From positions 310,001 to 374,000 of the forward strand of contig NZ_JAQQGN010000003.1 in NCBI RefSeq assembly GCF_028550595.1: DNA of 64,000 nucleotides, given 5' to 3'. This stretch comes from Luteimonas sp. BLCC-B24 (GTDB lineage: Bacteria > Pseudomonadota > Gammaproteobacteria > Xanthomonadales > Xanthomonadaceae). Shown here piece after piece: positions 42,787 to 51,317 of this stretch. Under the pieces are notes generated by a model. That model did no database searches, had not been told where the DNA came from, and saw only the letters and a list, made by a program, of their open reading frames with translations. The position numbers and the translations under genes are program-made. Every line of letters begins with the position of its first letter. Position 1 is the stretch's first letter.

Positions 42787-43803
42787 TCAGCCCGACGCGG
42801 GCCCGCGCGATGCGGCCTCGGCGCGCGCATTGGCCGCGATGGCCGCGGCCTGGCGCGCGGCGCGCTTGCGCAGCGCGCGTTCGACCGCACTGCGACGCAG
42901 CCGTTCATCGATGACCGCGGTGATCAGCGCGCCGACGAAGAAGATGGTCGCCGCGTAGTACATCCAGATCAGCAGAATCACCAGCGTGCCGAACGAGCCG
43001 TAGGCGCTGCCCGGCGCGGCCTCGGTGATGTAGACGCCGATCACCCAGCGGCCGAAGACGAACAGCGCCGCGGTGATCGCACCGCCGAACAGGGCCTGGC
43101 GCCAGCGCACGCGCCGGTCGGGCAGGTAGTGGTAGAGCAGCGCGAACGCGAACGCATAGACCACCAGCATCGTCGCGTTGCCGAGCAGCGGCAGCAGCGA
43201 GGGCACGTTCTGAAACATGAATTCCATCGCCGTCGTCAGCAGCGTCGACACCAGCACCAGGAAGCCCAGCGCGAACACGACGCCGAACGAGAACACGCGC
43301 TTGCGCAGGAAGTCGACCACGCCGCCGGGCAGCCGGTCGCCGTCGGTCTGGAAGATCAGGTTCAACGTGGCCTGGAGGCGGGCGAACACCACGGTGGCGC
43401 CGACGAACAGCAGCAGCGTGCTCCAGATCCCGGCCAGCGAGCCCACGTCCGGCTGTTCGTTGGCGTTCTGGATCACCGTGTTGGCCACCGCCTGTGCGCC
43501 CTCGCCCGCGAGTTCGCCGATCTGCTGAAGCAGGGCCTCCTGGGCCGCGGGATACAGCGACGCGGTGATCCACAGCACCAGCACCAGCAGCGGCGCCAGC
43601 GAGATCAACGTGTAGAACGACAGCGAGGCCGCATGGGTCAGCAGGTCGATGTCGACGAAGCGCTTGACCAGGGCCGCCGGCAGGCTGTCCTGGACGCGGT
43701 TGACGCCCTTGTCGATCCGGCGGCGGGCGCGGTGCCAGCGGGTGCGCGCAACGGGCGCGTCGTCGGCGTCGGCGGGTGTGGAATCGGGCGAGGTGTCGGT
43801 CAT
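42787..43803 (-). CDS. YihY/BrkB-family inner-membrane protein
   Basis: A 338-residue membrane protein with about six helices. THAASLSFYTLISLAPLLVL is the conserved helix 1 block, and TDGDRLPGGVVDFLRKRVFS and RVRWRQALFGGAITAALF lie in the later half. YGSFGTLVILLIWMYYAATIFFVGA closes the domain. The family was once named ribonuclease BN, wrongly; its transport or structural role is unknown. The cytoplasmic tail is basic and Ala-rich. It follows the GNAT gene by about 90 bases. Confidence 0.88.
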   Translation of the reverse strand: MTDTSPDSTPADADDAPVARTRWHRARRRIDKGVNRVQDSLPAALVKRFVDIDLLTHAASLSFYTLISLAPLLVLVLWITASLYPAAQEALLQQIGELAGEGAQAVANTVIQNANEQPDVGSLAGIWSTLLLFVGATVVFARLQATLNLIFQTDGDRLPGGVVDFLRKRVFSFGVVFALGFLVLVSTLLTTAMEFMFQNVPSLLPLLGNATMLVVYAFAFALLYHYLPDRRVRWRQALFGGAITAALFVFGRWVIGVYITEAAPGSAYGSFGTLVILLIWMYYAATIFFVGALITAVIDERLRRSAVERALRKRAARQAAAIAANARAEAASRGPASG

Positions 43804-43896
43804 GCGGGCGTCGTCGGCGCCGGTGCGTCGGGTGCTGTGCCCCGGTCGGGCGGTGGCGTCACCTTAGCGATGCCGCGGTTGCGCGGCGTGAGGACG

Positions 43897-44409
43897 TCAC
43901 GGCGTGATGCGCGCGTCCGCGGCCAGGGCGCGCAGTGCCTCGCCGTCGAGCCGCTGCACGGTCCAGCCGTCCTGGCCGATCGCGCCGATCGCGCGGTAGA
44001 AGCCGATCGCCGGCGCGTTCCAGTCGAGCACCGACCATTCGAAGCGGCCGCAGCCGCGTTCGACCGCAAGTGCGGCGAGATGGACCATCAGGCAGCGGCC
44101 GACGCCGAGGCCCCGATGCGCCGGGCGCACGTAGAGATCCTCGAGGTACAGGCCACGGCGACCGAGGAAGGTCGAGAAGTTGTGGAAGAACAGCGCGAAG
44201 CCGGCGGCCTCGCCGTCGACCTCGGCGATGACCACCTCGGCATCGGGTCGCGGGCCGAACAGTGCGGTCTCCAGCAGCGCCGCGTCCGCGACCACCGCAT
44301 CGGCCAGGCGTTCGTAGTCGGCCAGTTCACGCACGAAGCCGAGGATCAGCGGCACGTCGGCGCGCTGCGCCGCGCGCAGGTCGATCCGCGGCGGCGCGGC
44401 CGCGCTCAT
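43897..44409 (-). CDS. GNAT-family N-acetyltransferase
   Basis: A 170-residue acetyltransferase. LYLEDLYVRPAHRGLGVGRC holds the acetyl-CoA pyrophosphate loop (R-x2-GLG-x-G/R). RFEWSVLDWNAPAIGFYRAIGA is the C-terminal strand/helix. The LEDLYV and EWSVLDWN signatures place it with the diamine (spermidine/spermine, SAT-like) acetyltransferases, but the substrate is not certain. The start overlaps the end of the YqeY gene by four bases, which indicates coupling. Confidence 0.88.
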   Translation of the reverse strand: MSAAAPPRIDLRAAQRADVPLILGFVRELADYERLADAVVADAALLETALFGPRPDAEVVIAEVDGEAAGFALFFHNFSTFLGRRGLYLEDLYVRPAHRGLGVGRCLMVHLAALAVERGCGRFEWSVLDWNAPAIGFYRAIGAIGQDGWTVQRLDGEALRALAADARITP

Positions 44410-44849
44410 GACAGCGACTGCTTCACCAGCCGCGAGACATCGCCCATGTCGGCCTTGCCGGCCAGGTGCGGCTTGAGCACGCCCATCAGCTTGCCGATGT
44501 CGGCCGGGCCGGTGGCGCCGGTCTGGGCCTTGGCCGCGGCGATCGCGGCGAGGATGTCCGCTTCGCCCAGCTTCTCGGGCAGGTAGCGCTCGATGACCAC
44601 GATCTCGTCGCGTTCGATCTGGGCCAGGTCCTCGCGGTCCGCGGCCTCGTACTGGCTCACCGAATCGCGGCGCTGCTTGACCATCTTCTCGAGCGCGGCG
44701 AGCACGGCGGCATCGTCGAGCTCGGTGCGCTCGTCGACTTCGCGCTGCTTGATCGCCGACAGCATCAGGCGCACGACGCCCAGCGTCTGCTTGTCGCCGC
44801 TCTTCATCGCGGCCTTCATGTCATCGGTGAGTCGGAGCTTCAGGGACAC
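44406..44849 (-). CDS. GatB/YqeY-domain protein
   Basis: A 147-residue cytoplasmic protein. GTG 44849 has a GGAG six bases upstream, better than the ATG at 44861. The sequence SLKLRLTDDMKAAMKSGDKQ and TLGVVRLMLSAIKQREVDER is the two-helix N-terminal domain. IERYLPEKL and GKLMGVLKPHLAGKADM follow, as in YqeY/GatB tail domains that bind tRNA in the amidotransferase. Free-standing YqeY is usually encoded right after rpsU, as here. Its function is unknown but a tRNA link is likely. Confidence 0.92.
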   Translation of the reverse strand: MSLKLRLTDDMKAAMKSGDKQTLGVVRLMLSAIKQREVDERTELDDAAVLAALEKMVKQRRDSVSQYEAADREDLAQIERDEIVVIERYLPEKLGEADILAAIAAAKAQTGATGPADIGKLMGVLKPHLAGKADMGDVSRLVKQSLS

Positions 44850-44904
44850 GGCGGACTCCATCGGAACTGGGGGAAATGCGGGGCAGGGGATTTCCGGGAA
44901 CGAC

Positions 44905-44938
44905 AAAAAGCCGGCGGCGCAGGGCGCTGCCGGCTTTT
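44905..44938 (-). terminator. Rho-independent terminator after rpsU
   Basis: On the minus strand a GCCGGCAGCGC / GCGCCGCCGGC stem (one wobble pair) is followed by TTTTT. It lies between rpsU and the YqeY gene and would reduce read-through into YqeY. Confidence 0.85.
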
Positions 44939-44984
44939 GCGTCATCCAAGATCCGAACCGGGCGTGACACCCGGCTCGCGCCGA

Positions 44985-45200
44985 TCAGTACAGGCGCTGG
45001 CGCTTGGTGACGTCGCGCGAGACGCGGCGGGCCTGACGCTTCACGGCGGCAGCGGCCTTGCGCTTGCGCTCCTGGGTCGGCTTCTCGTAGAACTCGCGCT
45101 TGCGGGTTTCGGCGAGCACGCCGGCCTTCTCGCAGGTGCGCTTGAACCGACGCAGCGCAAACTCGAACGGCTCGTTTTCGCGGACTTTGACGCTTGGCAT
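44985..45200 (-). CDS. rpsU: 30S ribosomal protein S21
   Basis: A 71-residue, very basic protein: [20 protein letters not shown], then [20 protein letters not shown] and a Lys/Arg-rich tail. This is the standard S21 sequence and length for gammaproteobacteria. S21 helps the 30S subunit base-pair with leader sequences during initiation. It is divergent from tsaD, the usual arrangement. A TATCAT/TATGAT element at about 45294-45301 lies between the two and may be the -10 for one or both directions. Confidence 0.97.
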   Translation of the reverse strand: MPSVKVRENEPFEFALRRFKRTCEKAGVLAETRKREFYEKPTQERKRKAAAAVKRQARRVSRDVTKRQRLY

Positions 45201-45384
45201 GGAATCTCCGGGGATCTGATCGTCCGGCCTGCATGGCCGGTTCGAATCGAATTTCGAATGCGAATCCACCGGGCTCAGCCCCGGCGAGCCGCGTATCATA
45301 GCCGTGTCCCGCCGGCGTGTGCAAGCCGCCGGGGCCGCCGCGCCCGGCGCGGCCTTCCGTCCCGCTCCCCGGCAGCGCTCCGAC

Positions 45385-46461
45385 ATGAAAGTCCTCGGCA
45401 TCGAAACCTCCTGCGACGAAACCGGTGTGGCCGTCTACGACACCGCCACCGGCGGTGCCGACGGCCTGCTGGCGCACGCCGTCTACAGCCAGATCGCGCT
45501 GCATGCCGAGTACGGCGGCGTGGTGCCCGAACTCGCCAGCCGCGACCACGTGCGCAAGCTGCTGCCGCTGATCCGCCAGACCCTGGCCGAGGCCGGCCTG
45601 TCGACCGGCGATCTCGACGGCGTGGCCTACACCGCCGGCCCCGGCCTGGTCGGGGCACTGCTGGTGGGCGCGGGCGTGGCGCGCGCGCTGGGCTGGGCGC
45701 TGGACGTGCCCACGATCGGCGTCCACCACATGGAAGGCCATCTGCTCGCGCCGCTGATGGAGGACGATCCGCCGGCGCCGCCGTTCGTCGCGTTGCTGGT
45801 CTCCGGCGGGCATACCCAGCTGGTCGCGGTCGACGCGATCGGCCGTTACCGGCTGCTCGGCGAGACGCTCGACGATGCCGCCGGCGAGGCCTTCGACAAG
45901 ACCGCCAAGATGATGGGCCTGCCGTATCCGGGCGGCCCGCAGCTGGCGGCGCTGGCCGAGCACGGCACGCCCGGCGCCTTCAGGTTCTCGCGGCCGATGA
46001 CCGACCGGCCGGGGCTGGATTTCAGTTTCAGCGGTCTCAAGACCCAGGTGCTGCTGGCCTGGCAGGGCAGCGACCAGGCCGACACTACGCGCCGCGACAT
46101 CGCGCGCGGTTTCGAGGATGCGGTGGTCGACACGCTGGCGATCAAGTGCGCGCGCGCGCTCGACGCGGCCGGCTGCGACACCCTGGTGGTCGCCGGCGGG
46201 GTCGGGGCCAACACGCGCCTGCGCGCGAAGCTGCAGGCCGACGCCCAGCGCCGCGGTGGCCGCGTGTGCTTTCCGCGTCCCGCGCTGTGCACCGACAACG
46301 GCGCGATGATCGCCTTCGCCGGCGCGCTGCGTCTGCAGGCCGGCCAGCACGACGACGCCAGCGTGCGCGCGACGCCGCGCTGGGATATGGCGTCGCTGTC
46401 GCCGGTGGCGGCAGCGACGGGATTGGGGACTGGGGATTCGGGATTCGCAAACGCGGTGTGA
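45385..46461 (+). CDS. tsaD: tRNA N6-threonylcarbamoyladenosine transferase TsaD
   Basis: A 358-residue catalytic subunit for the universal t6A37 tRNA modification. ATG 45385 gives [19 protein letters not shown], the family start. The metal-binding HHMEGH segment holds His115 and His119. [29 protein letters not shown] and [13 protein letters not shown] are the phosphate and nucleotide loops of the ASKHA fold. The last roughly 15 residues ([13 protein letters not shown] and just before) are encoded by an intergenic repeat element that has run into the gene, so the C-terminus differs from that of relatives. Partners TsaB, TsaC and TsaE are not in the window. Confidence 0.96.
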   Translation: MKVLGIETSCDETGVAVYDTATGGADGLLAHAVYSQIALHAEYGGVVPELASRDHVRKLLPLIRQTLAEAGLSTGDLDGVAYTAGPGLVGALLVGAGVARALGWALDVPTIGVHHMEGHLLAPLMEDDPPAPPFVALLVSGGHTQLVAVDAIGRYRLLGETLDDAAGEAFDKTAKMMGLPYPGGPQLAALAEHGTPGAFRFSRPMTDRPGLDFSFSGLKTQVLLAWQGSDQADTTRRDIARGFEDAVVDTLAIKCARALDAAGCDTLVVAGGVGANTRLRAKLQADAQRRGGRVCFPRPALCTDNGAMIAFAGALRLQAGQHDDASVRATPRWDMASLSPVAAATGLGTGDSGFANAV

Positions 46462-46531
46462 CTGCAGGCGTGGCGGGTAAGCTGTTGCCGCTGCTGTTTC
46501 CAATCCCACCTCCCCAATCCCGAATCCCGGC
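46419..46531. repeat. Intergenic inverted repeat overlapping the tsaD 3-prime end
   Basis: The left arm GGGATTGGGGACTGGGGATT plus CGGGATTCG overlaps the tsaD stop region. The right arm CAATCCCACCTCCCCAATCC plus CGAATCCCGG ends five bases before the folB ATG. It is the same family as the repeat at 20.3 kb. The hairpin may act as a partial terminator or stability element between tsaD and folB. Confidence 0.8.
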
Positions 46532-46535
46532 TCTT

Positions 46536-46892
46536 ATGGACCACGTCTTCATCGAAGGCCTCGAGATCGAGGCGCTGATCGGCATCTACGACTGGGAGCG
46601 GCGCATCCGCCAGCCGCTGGTGTTCGATCTCGAGATGCGCTTCGACAACCGCGTGCCCGCGGCCAGTGACGACATCGCCGATACCTTGAACTACAAGGCC
46701 GTGAGCAAGCGCCTGATCGAGTATGTCTCGGCCTCGGAGTTCGGCCTCGTCGAGACGCTGGCCGAACGCTGCGCGGCGATCGTGATCGAGGAATTCAACG
46801 TCGCTTCGGTACGCTTGAAGCTCAGCAAGCCGGGTGCCGTGCGTGGTGCACGCGCGGTCGGCGTGACCATCGAGCGCAGTCGTCCGGCCTGA
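46536..46892 (+). CDS. folB: Dihydroneopterin aldolase FolB
   Basis: A 118-residue folate-pathway enzyme that converts dihydroneopterin to 6-hydroxymethyl-dihydropterin. MDHVFIEGLEIEALIGIYDW is the classical opening, with the catalytic Glu and Tyr region IGIYDWER. DTLNYKAVSKRLIEYV and FGLVETLAERCAAIV hold the substrate pocket, and VRLKLSKPGAVRGARAVGV contains the active-site Lys. The length matches the family. folK, the next step in the pathway, lies 1.4 kb downstream after a channel gene. Confidence 0.94.
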   Translation: MDHVFIEGLEIEALIGIYDWERRIRQPLVFDLEMRFDNRVPAASDDIADTLNYKAVSKRLIEYVSASEFGLVETLAERCAAIVIEEFNVASVRLKLSKPGAVRGARAVGVTIERSRPA

Positions 46893-46935
46893 GCACGGCC
46901 CGGGGCGCCGCGCGGCGCCAGGAGATCGTGTTCCC

Positions 46936-48258
46936 ATGCAAGTCCAGCTCGAGCAGCTCCGCGATACGCTCGCTCCCTATCCCTGGGCCTACAGCCTGAC
47001 CGTCCTGGTCGGGCTGCTGCTGCTGGCGTGGCTGGCCAACTTCATCACCAAACGCGTGCTGCTGCGTGGCCTGAAACAGGTTCTGGCCCGGACGCCGCTC
47101 GGCGGCGCGCAGCACGACCACCAGGTGCGGCTGCGGGTGATCCCGCGGCTGGCCAACGTGGTGCCGGCGCTGGTGATCTCGGCCGGCATTTCCGTGGTGC
47201 CCGACCTGCCGCCGCAGCTCGTCACCGTGGTCAAGGCGCTGTGCCAAGTGTTCGTGGTGGTGACGATCGCGCTGGCCGTGTCCCAGGCGCTCGATGTGAT
47301 CAACCGCAACTACGAGCGGCGGCCGGAGGCCCGCAACAAGCCGATCAAGGGCTATTTCCAGGTCGCCAAGATCATCATGTTCGTGCTGGTCGGCATCTCG
47401 GCCGTGGCCACGCTGATCGGTGCGGAGTTCCTGCACATCGTCACCGGCCTCGGCGCGATGACCGCGGTGCTGCTGCTGATCTTCCAGGACACCATCCTGT
47501 CGCTGGTGGCCAGCGTGCAGATCAGCAACGACGGCCGCGTGCGCATCGGCGACTGGATCGAGATGCCCAGCCAGAACGCCGACGGCGACGTGATCGACAT
47601 CGCGCTGCACACGGTGACGGTGCGCAACTTCGATCGCACCGTGACCACGGTGCCGACGAAGAAACTCGTCAGTGACGCGTTCAAGAACTGGCGCCACATG
47701 TCCGAGGGCGGCGGCCGTCGGATCAAGCGCTCGCTGCTGCTCGACCAGCGCAGCGTGCGCTTCCTCGAGCCCCACGAGATCGCACGCTTCCGCCGCTTCA
47801 CCGTGCTCGACGGCTATCTCGACCGCAAGGACGAGGAGCTGCGCGCCTGGAACGCGGCCCTGGCCGAGCGCGGCGCCGAGCCGGTCAACCACCGCCGGGT
47901 GACCAACCTCGGCACCTTCCGCGCCTACATCGAGCACTACCTGCGCAATCACCCGGAGATCAACCAGGATCTGACGATGCTGGTGCGGCAGCTGCAGCCC
48001 ACCGAAACCGGCCTGCCGCTGGAGGTCTGGGCATTCACCTCGAGCACTGCGTGGAGTGTCTACGAAGGCATCCAGTCGGACATCTTCGACCATCTGCTGG
48101 CGATCCTGCCGGAGTTCGACCTGCGCGTGTTCCAGGCGCACAGCGACGCGCCGGTGGACGTCAACCTGCGGCAGGTCGCGGCGGACGCCGGGGCGCCGGT
48201 GGCGAACGTCGTCGCGCCCCGCGCCGCGCCGCCGACACCCGCGCCGGACGCCGGTTGA
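46936..48258 (+). CDS. Mechanosensitive ion channel (MscS superfamily, YbdG-like)
   Basis: A 440-residue MscS-type channel. Several N-terminal helices (about 18-38, 70-90, 95-115, 140-158) precede the pore helix LGAMTAVLLLIFQDTILSLV. The beta domain follows with VQISNDGRVRIGDWIEMP and HTVTVRNFDRTVTTVPTKKL. The cytoplasmic part carries an insert and long C-terminal region seen in YbdG (MscM-type) members. FRAYIEHYLRNHPEINQDLT and WAFTSSTAWSVYEGIQSDIF are in that C-terminal region. It releases solutes on hypo-osmotic shock. It lies between folB and folK but is unlikely to take part in folate synthesis. Confidence 0.92.
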   Translation: MQVQLEQLRDTLAPYPWAYSLTVLVGLLLLAWLANFITKRVLLRGLKQVLARTPLGGAQHDHQVRLRVIPRLANVVPALVISAGISVVPDLPPQLVTVVKALCQVFVVVTIALAVSQALDVINRNYERRPEARNKPIKGYFQVAKIIMFVLVGISAVATLIGAEFLHIVTGLGAMTAVLLLIFQDTILSLVASVQISNDGRVRIGDWIEMPSQNADGDVIDIALHTVTVRNFDRTVTTVPTKKLVSDAFKNWRHMSEGGGRRIKRSLLLDQRSVRFLEPHEIARFRRFTVLDGYLDRKDEELRAWNAALAERGAEPVNHRRVTNLGTFRAYIEHYLRNHPEINQDLTMLVRQLQPTETGLPLEVWAFTSSTAWSVYEGIQSDIFDHLLAILPEFDLRVFQAHSDAPVDVNLRQVAADAGAPVANVVAPRAAPPTPAPDAG

Positions 48259-48325
48259 CCCGCGCGCCGCGTCTCGCAAGGAGGCGGGCCGATCGGCGAT
48301 CATGGCGCCCCCACCGGAGTGCGTC

Positions 48326-48829
48326 ATGGCCATCGCCCTGCTCAGCCTCGGCAGCAACGTCGAGCCGGAGTTCCATCTGCGCGCGGCGATCGCCGCCCTG
48401 CGTGCGCGTTTCGACGACGTGGTGGTGTCGGCCGTCTACCGGTTCCCGGCGGTCGGCTATACGGGCCCGGCGTTCCTCAACGCCGCGGCGACGGTGCGCA
48501 CGGACCTCACGCCCCAGGCCCTGAACGACTGGCTGCATGCGCTCGAGGACGCGCACGGGCGTGATCGCAGCGGTCCGCGCTACAGCGACCGCACGCTCGA
48601 CATCGACATCGTGCTGTTCGACGACGCCGTGCTCGACGGCGCCGGCCACCTGCGTTTGCCGCGCGACGAGTTGCGGCACGCCTTCGTGCTGAAGCCGGCG
48701 GCGGAGATCGCGCCCGAGTGGCGGCACCCGACCGCGGGCGTGCCGCTCGCGCAGCTGTGGGCCGCGCATGCGGATCGTGAGACGGTGTTCGAGCAGGTGG
48801 AAGGATTCGACGAGCGCCCGGTTGCCTGA
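48326..48829 (+). CDS. folK: 2-amino-4-hydroxy-6-hydroxymethyldihydropteridine pyrophosphokinase FolK
   Basis: A 167-residue HPPK. ATG 48326 gives MAIALLSLGSNVEPEFHLRA, the SLGSN opening of the family (an in-frame ATG at 48302 would add eight residues). FLNAAATVRTDLTPQALNDW and the ATP/Mg motif GPRYSDRTLDIDIVLFDD follow. LPRDELRHAFVLKPAAEIAP matches the conserved P-H-x-R-x-FVL-x-PL region. It transfers pyrophosphate from ATP to the FolB product. It is a compact form without a fused FolP domain. Confidence 0.94.
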   Translation: MAIALLSLGSNVEPEFHLRAAIAALRARFDDVVVSAVYRFPAVGYTGPAFLNAAATVRTDLTPQALNDWLHALEDAHGRDRSGPRYSDRTLDIDIVLFDDAVLDGAGHLRLPRDELRHAFVLKPAAEIAPEWRHPTAGVPLAQLWAAHADRETVFEQVEGFDERPVA

Positions 48830-49249
48830 CGACGACGGCGATGGCATCGCGAGTGCCGGGACGCGGGGGCAGCCGGCGGTGCGGTTCGTGGCGTCGACGT
48901 CCTGGCGGCATGCCCGGGTCACGCCCGGCAGCCGGCGGCGCCGCGATGCGCGGCGCACCGGTGAGGTGACCGCGCCCCGATCGGTCACGCCTCGGCCGGG
49001 CGCCGCGCCAGGGACTCCGACGCCGACCCGTGGAACGCGACGGCCGTGGTGCACACCTGCGCCGCGTCGACTTCGCAGGTCGCCGCGCGATCGAGGCCAA
49101 CCCCGGGTCATGTCGCGCGCCGACGGAGCGCCATGGCGAGGACTGACAGACGGAAGTGACGTCTGTCACTGGGCACCGCGCGCGCCGGGCGACACCATAC
49201 GCATGGACGCCCGTGTGCAGGCGTTGCAGACCGAGAGGGGAGACCGATC
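48830..49249. other. Intergenic 420 bases with a palindrome
   Basis: No convincing gene: the frames are Arg/Pro-rich without motif or ribosome site. The one clear signal is an inverted repeat at 49144-49168, listed separately, about 80 bases before the DUF6159 gene. Confidence 0.5.
49144..49168. promoter_or_regulatory. 25-base inverted repeat, operator-like
   Basis: TGACAGACG and CGTCTGTCA are perfect 9-base arms separated by 7 bases (GAAGTGA). The size and position (about 80 bases before the DUF6159 start) suit a dimeric repressor such as a TetR- or GntR-type protein. No such regulator gene is adjacent. Confidence 0.4.
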
Positions 49250-50083
49250 ATGTTCGAGACGCTGTCGCGGAGCTGGGGGCTGGTGAAGGCGAGCGCAGGC
49301 GTGCTGCGCTCGGACAAGGAACTGATGCTGTTCCCGGTGCTGTCGGGGCTGGCCTCGCTGCTGGTGCTGGCGACCTTCGCCCTGCCGATGTTCGCGCTGC
49401 GCGTGTTCGAGCACGGTATCGGCGTCGCCGGCCTGCTGCTCGCCTTCGTGTTCTATTTCTGCCAGTACGCCGTGATCGCGTTCTTCAACGCGGCGCTGGT
49501 CGGTGCGGCGATGATCCGGCTCGACGGCGGCGATCCCACGCTGTCCGATGGGCTGGCTGCGGCGAAGCGCCGGCTGCCGGCGATCCTCGGCTACGCCGCG
49601 ATCGCCGCGACCGTCGGCGTCCTGCTGCAGGCGATGAAGCACAAGGACAACAACGTCCTGGTGCGGCTGCTCGGCAGCGGTCTGGGTGTGGCCTGGACGC
49701 TGGCCGCCTTTCTGGTGGTGCCGGTGCTGGTGAGTCGCGATGTCGGCCCGATCGATGCACTCAAGCAGAGCGTGGCGCTGCTCAAGCGCACCTGGGGCGA
49801 GAACGCACTCGGCAGCGTGGGCATCGGCGCGGCCTTCGGTCTGCTGACCGCGCTGGCCGCGGTGGTCGGGGTGGCACTGACCTACATCGGCTTCATGGGC
49901 TCGACCGCACTGGGCATCACGGTCGGCGTGCTGTGCGCGCTGGGACTCGTGGCACTGGCGATCTACCAGGCGGCGCTCACCGGAATCTATTCGGCGGCGC
50001 TGTACCGCTACGCGGTGTCACACGAAGTGCCGGCCGGATTCTCCGGTGCGCAGCTCGCGCACGCGTTCGTACCGAAGCGCTGA
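49250..50083 (+). CDS. DUF6159-type membrane protein
   Basis: A 277-residue protein with about six hydrophobic helices. It starts MFETLSRSWGLVKASAGVLR and then SDKELMLFPVLSGLASLLVL, a pattern seen in a family of bacterial and archaeal membrane proteins annotated DUF6159. The paired blocks GPIDALKQSVALLKRTWGEN and ALLRYAV-like ends (YSAALYRYAVSHEVPAGF) are also characteristic. Function unknown. A good AGGGGAGA site precedes the ATG, and an inverted repeat lies about 80 bases upstream, suggesting regulation of its own promoter. Confidence 0.78.
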   Translation: MFETLSRSWGLVKASAGVLRSDKELMLFPVLSGLASLLVLATFALPMFALRVFEHGIGVAGLLLAFVFYFCQYAVIAFFNAALVGAAMIRLDGGDPTLSDGLAAAKRRLPAILGYAAIAATVGVLLQAMKHKDNNVLVRLLGSGLGVAWTLAAFLVVPVLVSRDVGPIDALKQSVALLKRTWGENALGSVGIGAAFGLLTALAAVVGVALTYIGFMGSTALGITVGVLCALGLVALAIYQAALTGIYSAALYRYAVSHEVPAGFSGAQLAHAFVPKR

Positions 50084-50113
50084 CGCAAGCACCGCGGGCG
50101 CACCGCGTCGGTG

Positions 50114-50845
50114 TCAGAGCGAGCGACCGCCGTCGAGCCGCAGCACTTCGCCGGTGGTGAAGCCGCCGCGCAGCAGCCAGGCGACGGCGTCGGCGATTTC
50201 GTCCGCGCGTCCCAGCCGGGCCAGCGGCGTCGCCTCGAGGATGCGCGCCTGCTGCAGGGCATCGGCGCCGTCCTCGGGCCACAGGATCGCGCCGGGCGAC
50301 ACCGCGTTGACCCGGACCTCCGGCGCCAGCGCGAGCGCGAGGCCGCGGGTCAGCCCGAGCAGCGCGGCTTTCGACGCGGCGTAGGCGACCAGATCCGCAC
50401 GGGGCCGTTCCGCATACAGGTCACCGATGTTGACGATCGCGCCGCGCGCGGCGCGCAGATGCGGTGCGGCGGCCTGCGCCAGCAGGAACGGCGCCCGTGC
50501 ATTGGTCGCCATCAGCGCGTCGAAGGCCTCGGCATCCGTGGCCTCGAATGCGGTCGGCGCGAACGCCGCGGCGTTGTTGACCAGGGCGTCGAGCCGGCCG
50601 AACCGGGCTACCGCGGCGTCCACCAGAGCCGGCAATCCGGCCGCGTCGACCAGATCGGCCTGCACGACACAGGTCCTCCCCGGCGCACGCGCATCGAGCT
50701 CGGCGGCCAGCGCCTCGGCCGCCGCGCGCGACCGGTGGCAGTGCAGGACGACCGCGGCGCCGTCGGCATGCAGACGGCTCGCGATCGCCGCGCCGATGCG
50801 GCGGGCGGCGCCAGTGACGAGGACGACGGAGCGGACGTCGGACAT
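50114..50845 (-). CDS. Pteridine-reductase-like short-chain dehydrogenase
   Basis: A 243-residue SDR. The cofactor motif is TGAARRIGAAI (from residue 11); the Arg-Arg after TGAA favours NADPH and is typical of pteridine reductases. LVNNAAAFAPTAF is the NNAG-equivalent, and AYAASKAALLGLTRGLALAL carries the catalytic Tyr and Lys. VNAVSPGAILWPED follows, a motif shared with PTR1/FolM-like proteins. It probably reduces dihydropterins or dihydrofolate, which fits the nearby folB and folK, although it faces the opposite way. Confidence 0.85.
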   Translation of the reverse strand: MSDVRSVVLVTGAARRIGAAIASRLHADGAAVVLHCHRSRAAAEALAAELDARAPGRTCVVQADLVDAAGLPALVDAAVARFGRLDALVNNAAAFAPTAFEATDAEAFDALMATNARAPFLLAQAAAPHLRAARGAIVNIGDLYAERPRADLVAYAASKAALLGLTRGLALALAPEVRVNAVSPGAILWPEDGADALQQARILEATPLARLGRADEIADAVAWLLRGGFTTGEVLRLDGGRSL

Positions 50846-51317
50846 GACAGGACGGATGCGGGCGACGGGCCGCCACCTTACGCCACCGCGCGCATGCCCG
50901 GCGCATGCCGTCGCCAGCCCGCTGTCGGCATGGTCACGACCGCCGCCGGGTATCGACGGAACCACGGAACCGACGTCGACGCGGCGCGTCACCGAGGTCG
51001 GACGCGCGGTCGTGCGCGAGTCGGTGTCGCCGCGACGCCGGATCGCGGGCGACCGCGATCCGAGACGCCCGATCCACCTCGGCGCGGCCGCGCCGACGAT
51101 CGCCCGATTGCATCCGGACGAATCCGCGGGATGTCGACGGCGCTCTATCGCGCCACGCACGCTGCGCGCTGCCCGCGCCGGCGCGGGTGATCACGAGCGT
51201 GACGCCGTGTCACGCGACGCGGGCAGGCACGCCGGGCCAAGGACAGCGCTCCGCGTGACGGCGGGCCGTCAGGCCGCCTCGCGTATCCTGATGCGCGCCT
51301 GCTTTCGGAAGTCCAGC
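50846..51317. other. Intergenic 472 bases between divergent genes
   Basis: No gene is supported. A small perfect inverted repeat GCGTGAC-GCCGT-GTCACGC lies at 51197-51215, and a TATCCT -10-like element lies at about 51284, some 30 bases before the methyltransferase ATG. The rest is GC-rich sequence without recognised structure. Confidence 0.4.

Noticed and set aside
45230..45260. A GGTTCGAATC string resembling a tRNA T-loop
   Set aside because: It is part of the rpsU upstream region; no acceptor stem, D arm or anticodon arm can be built around it.
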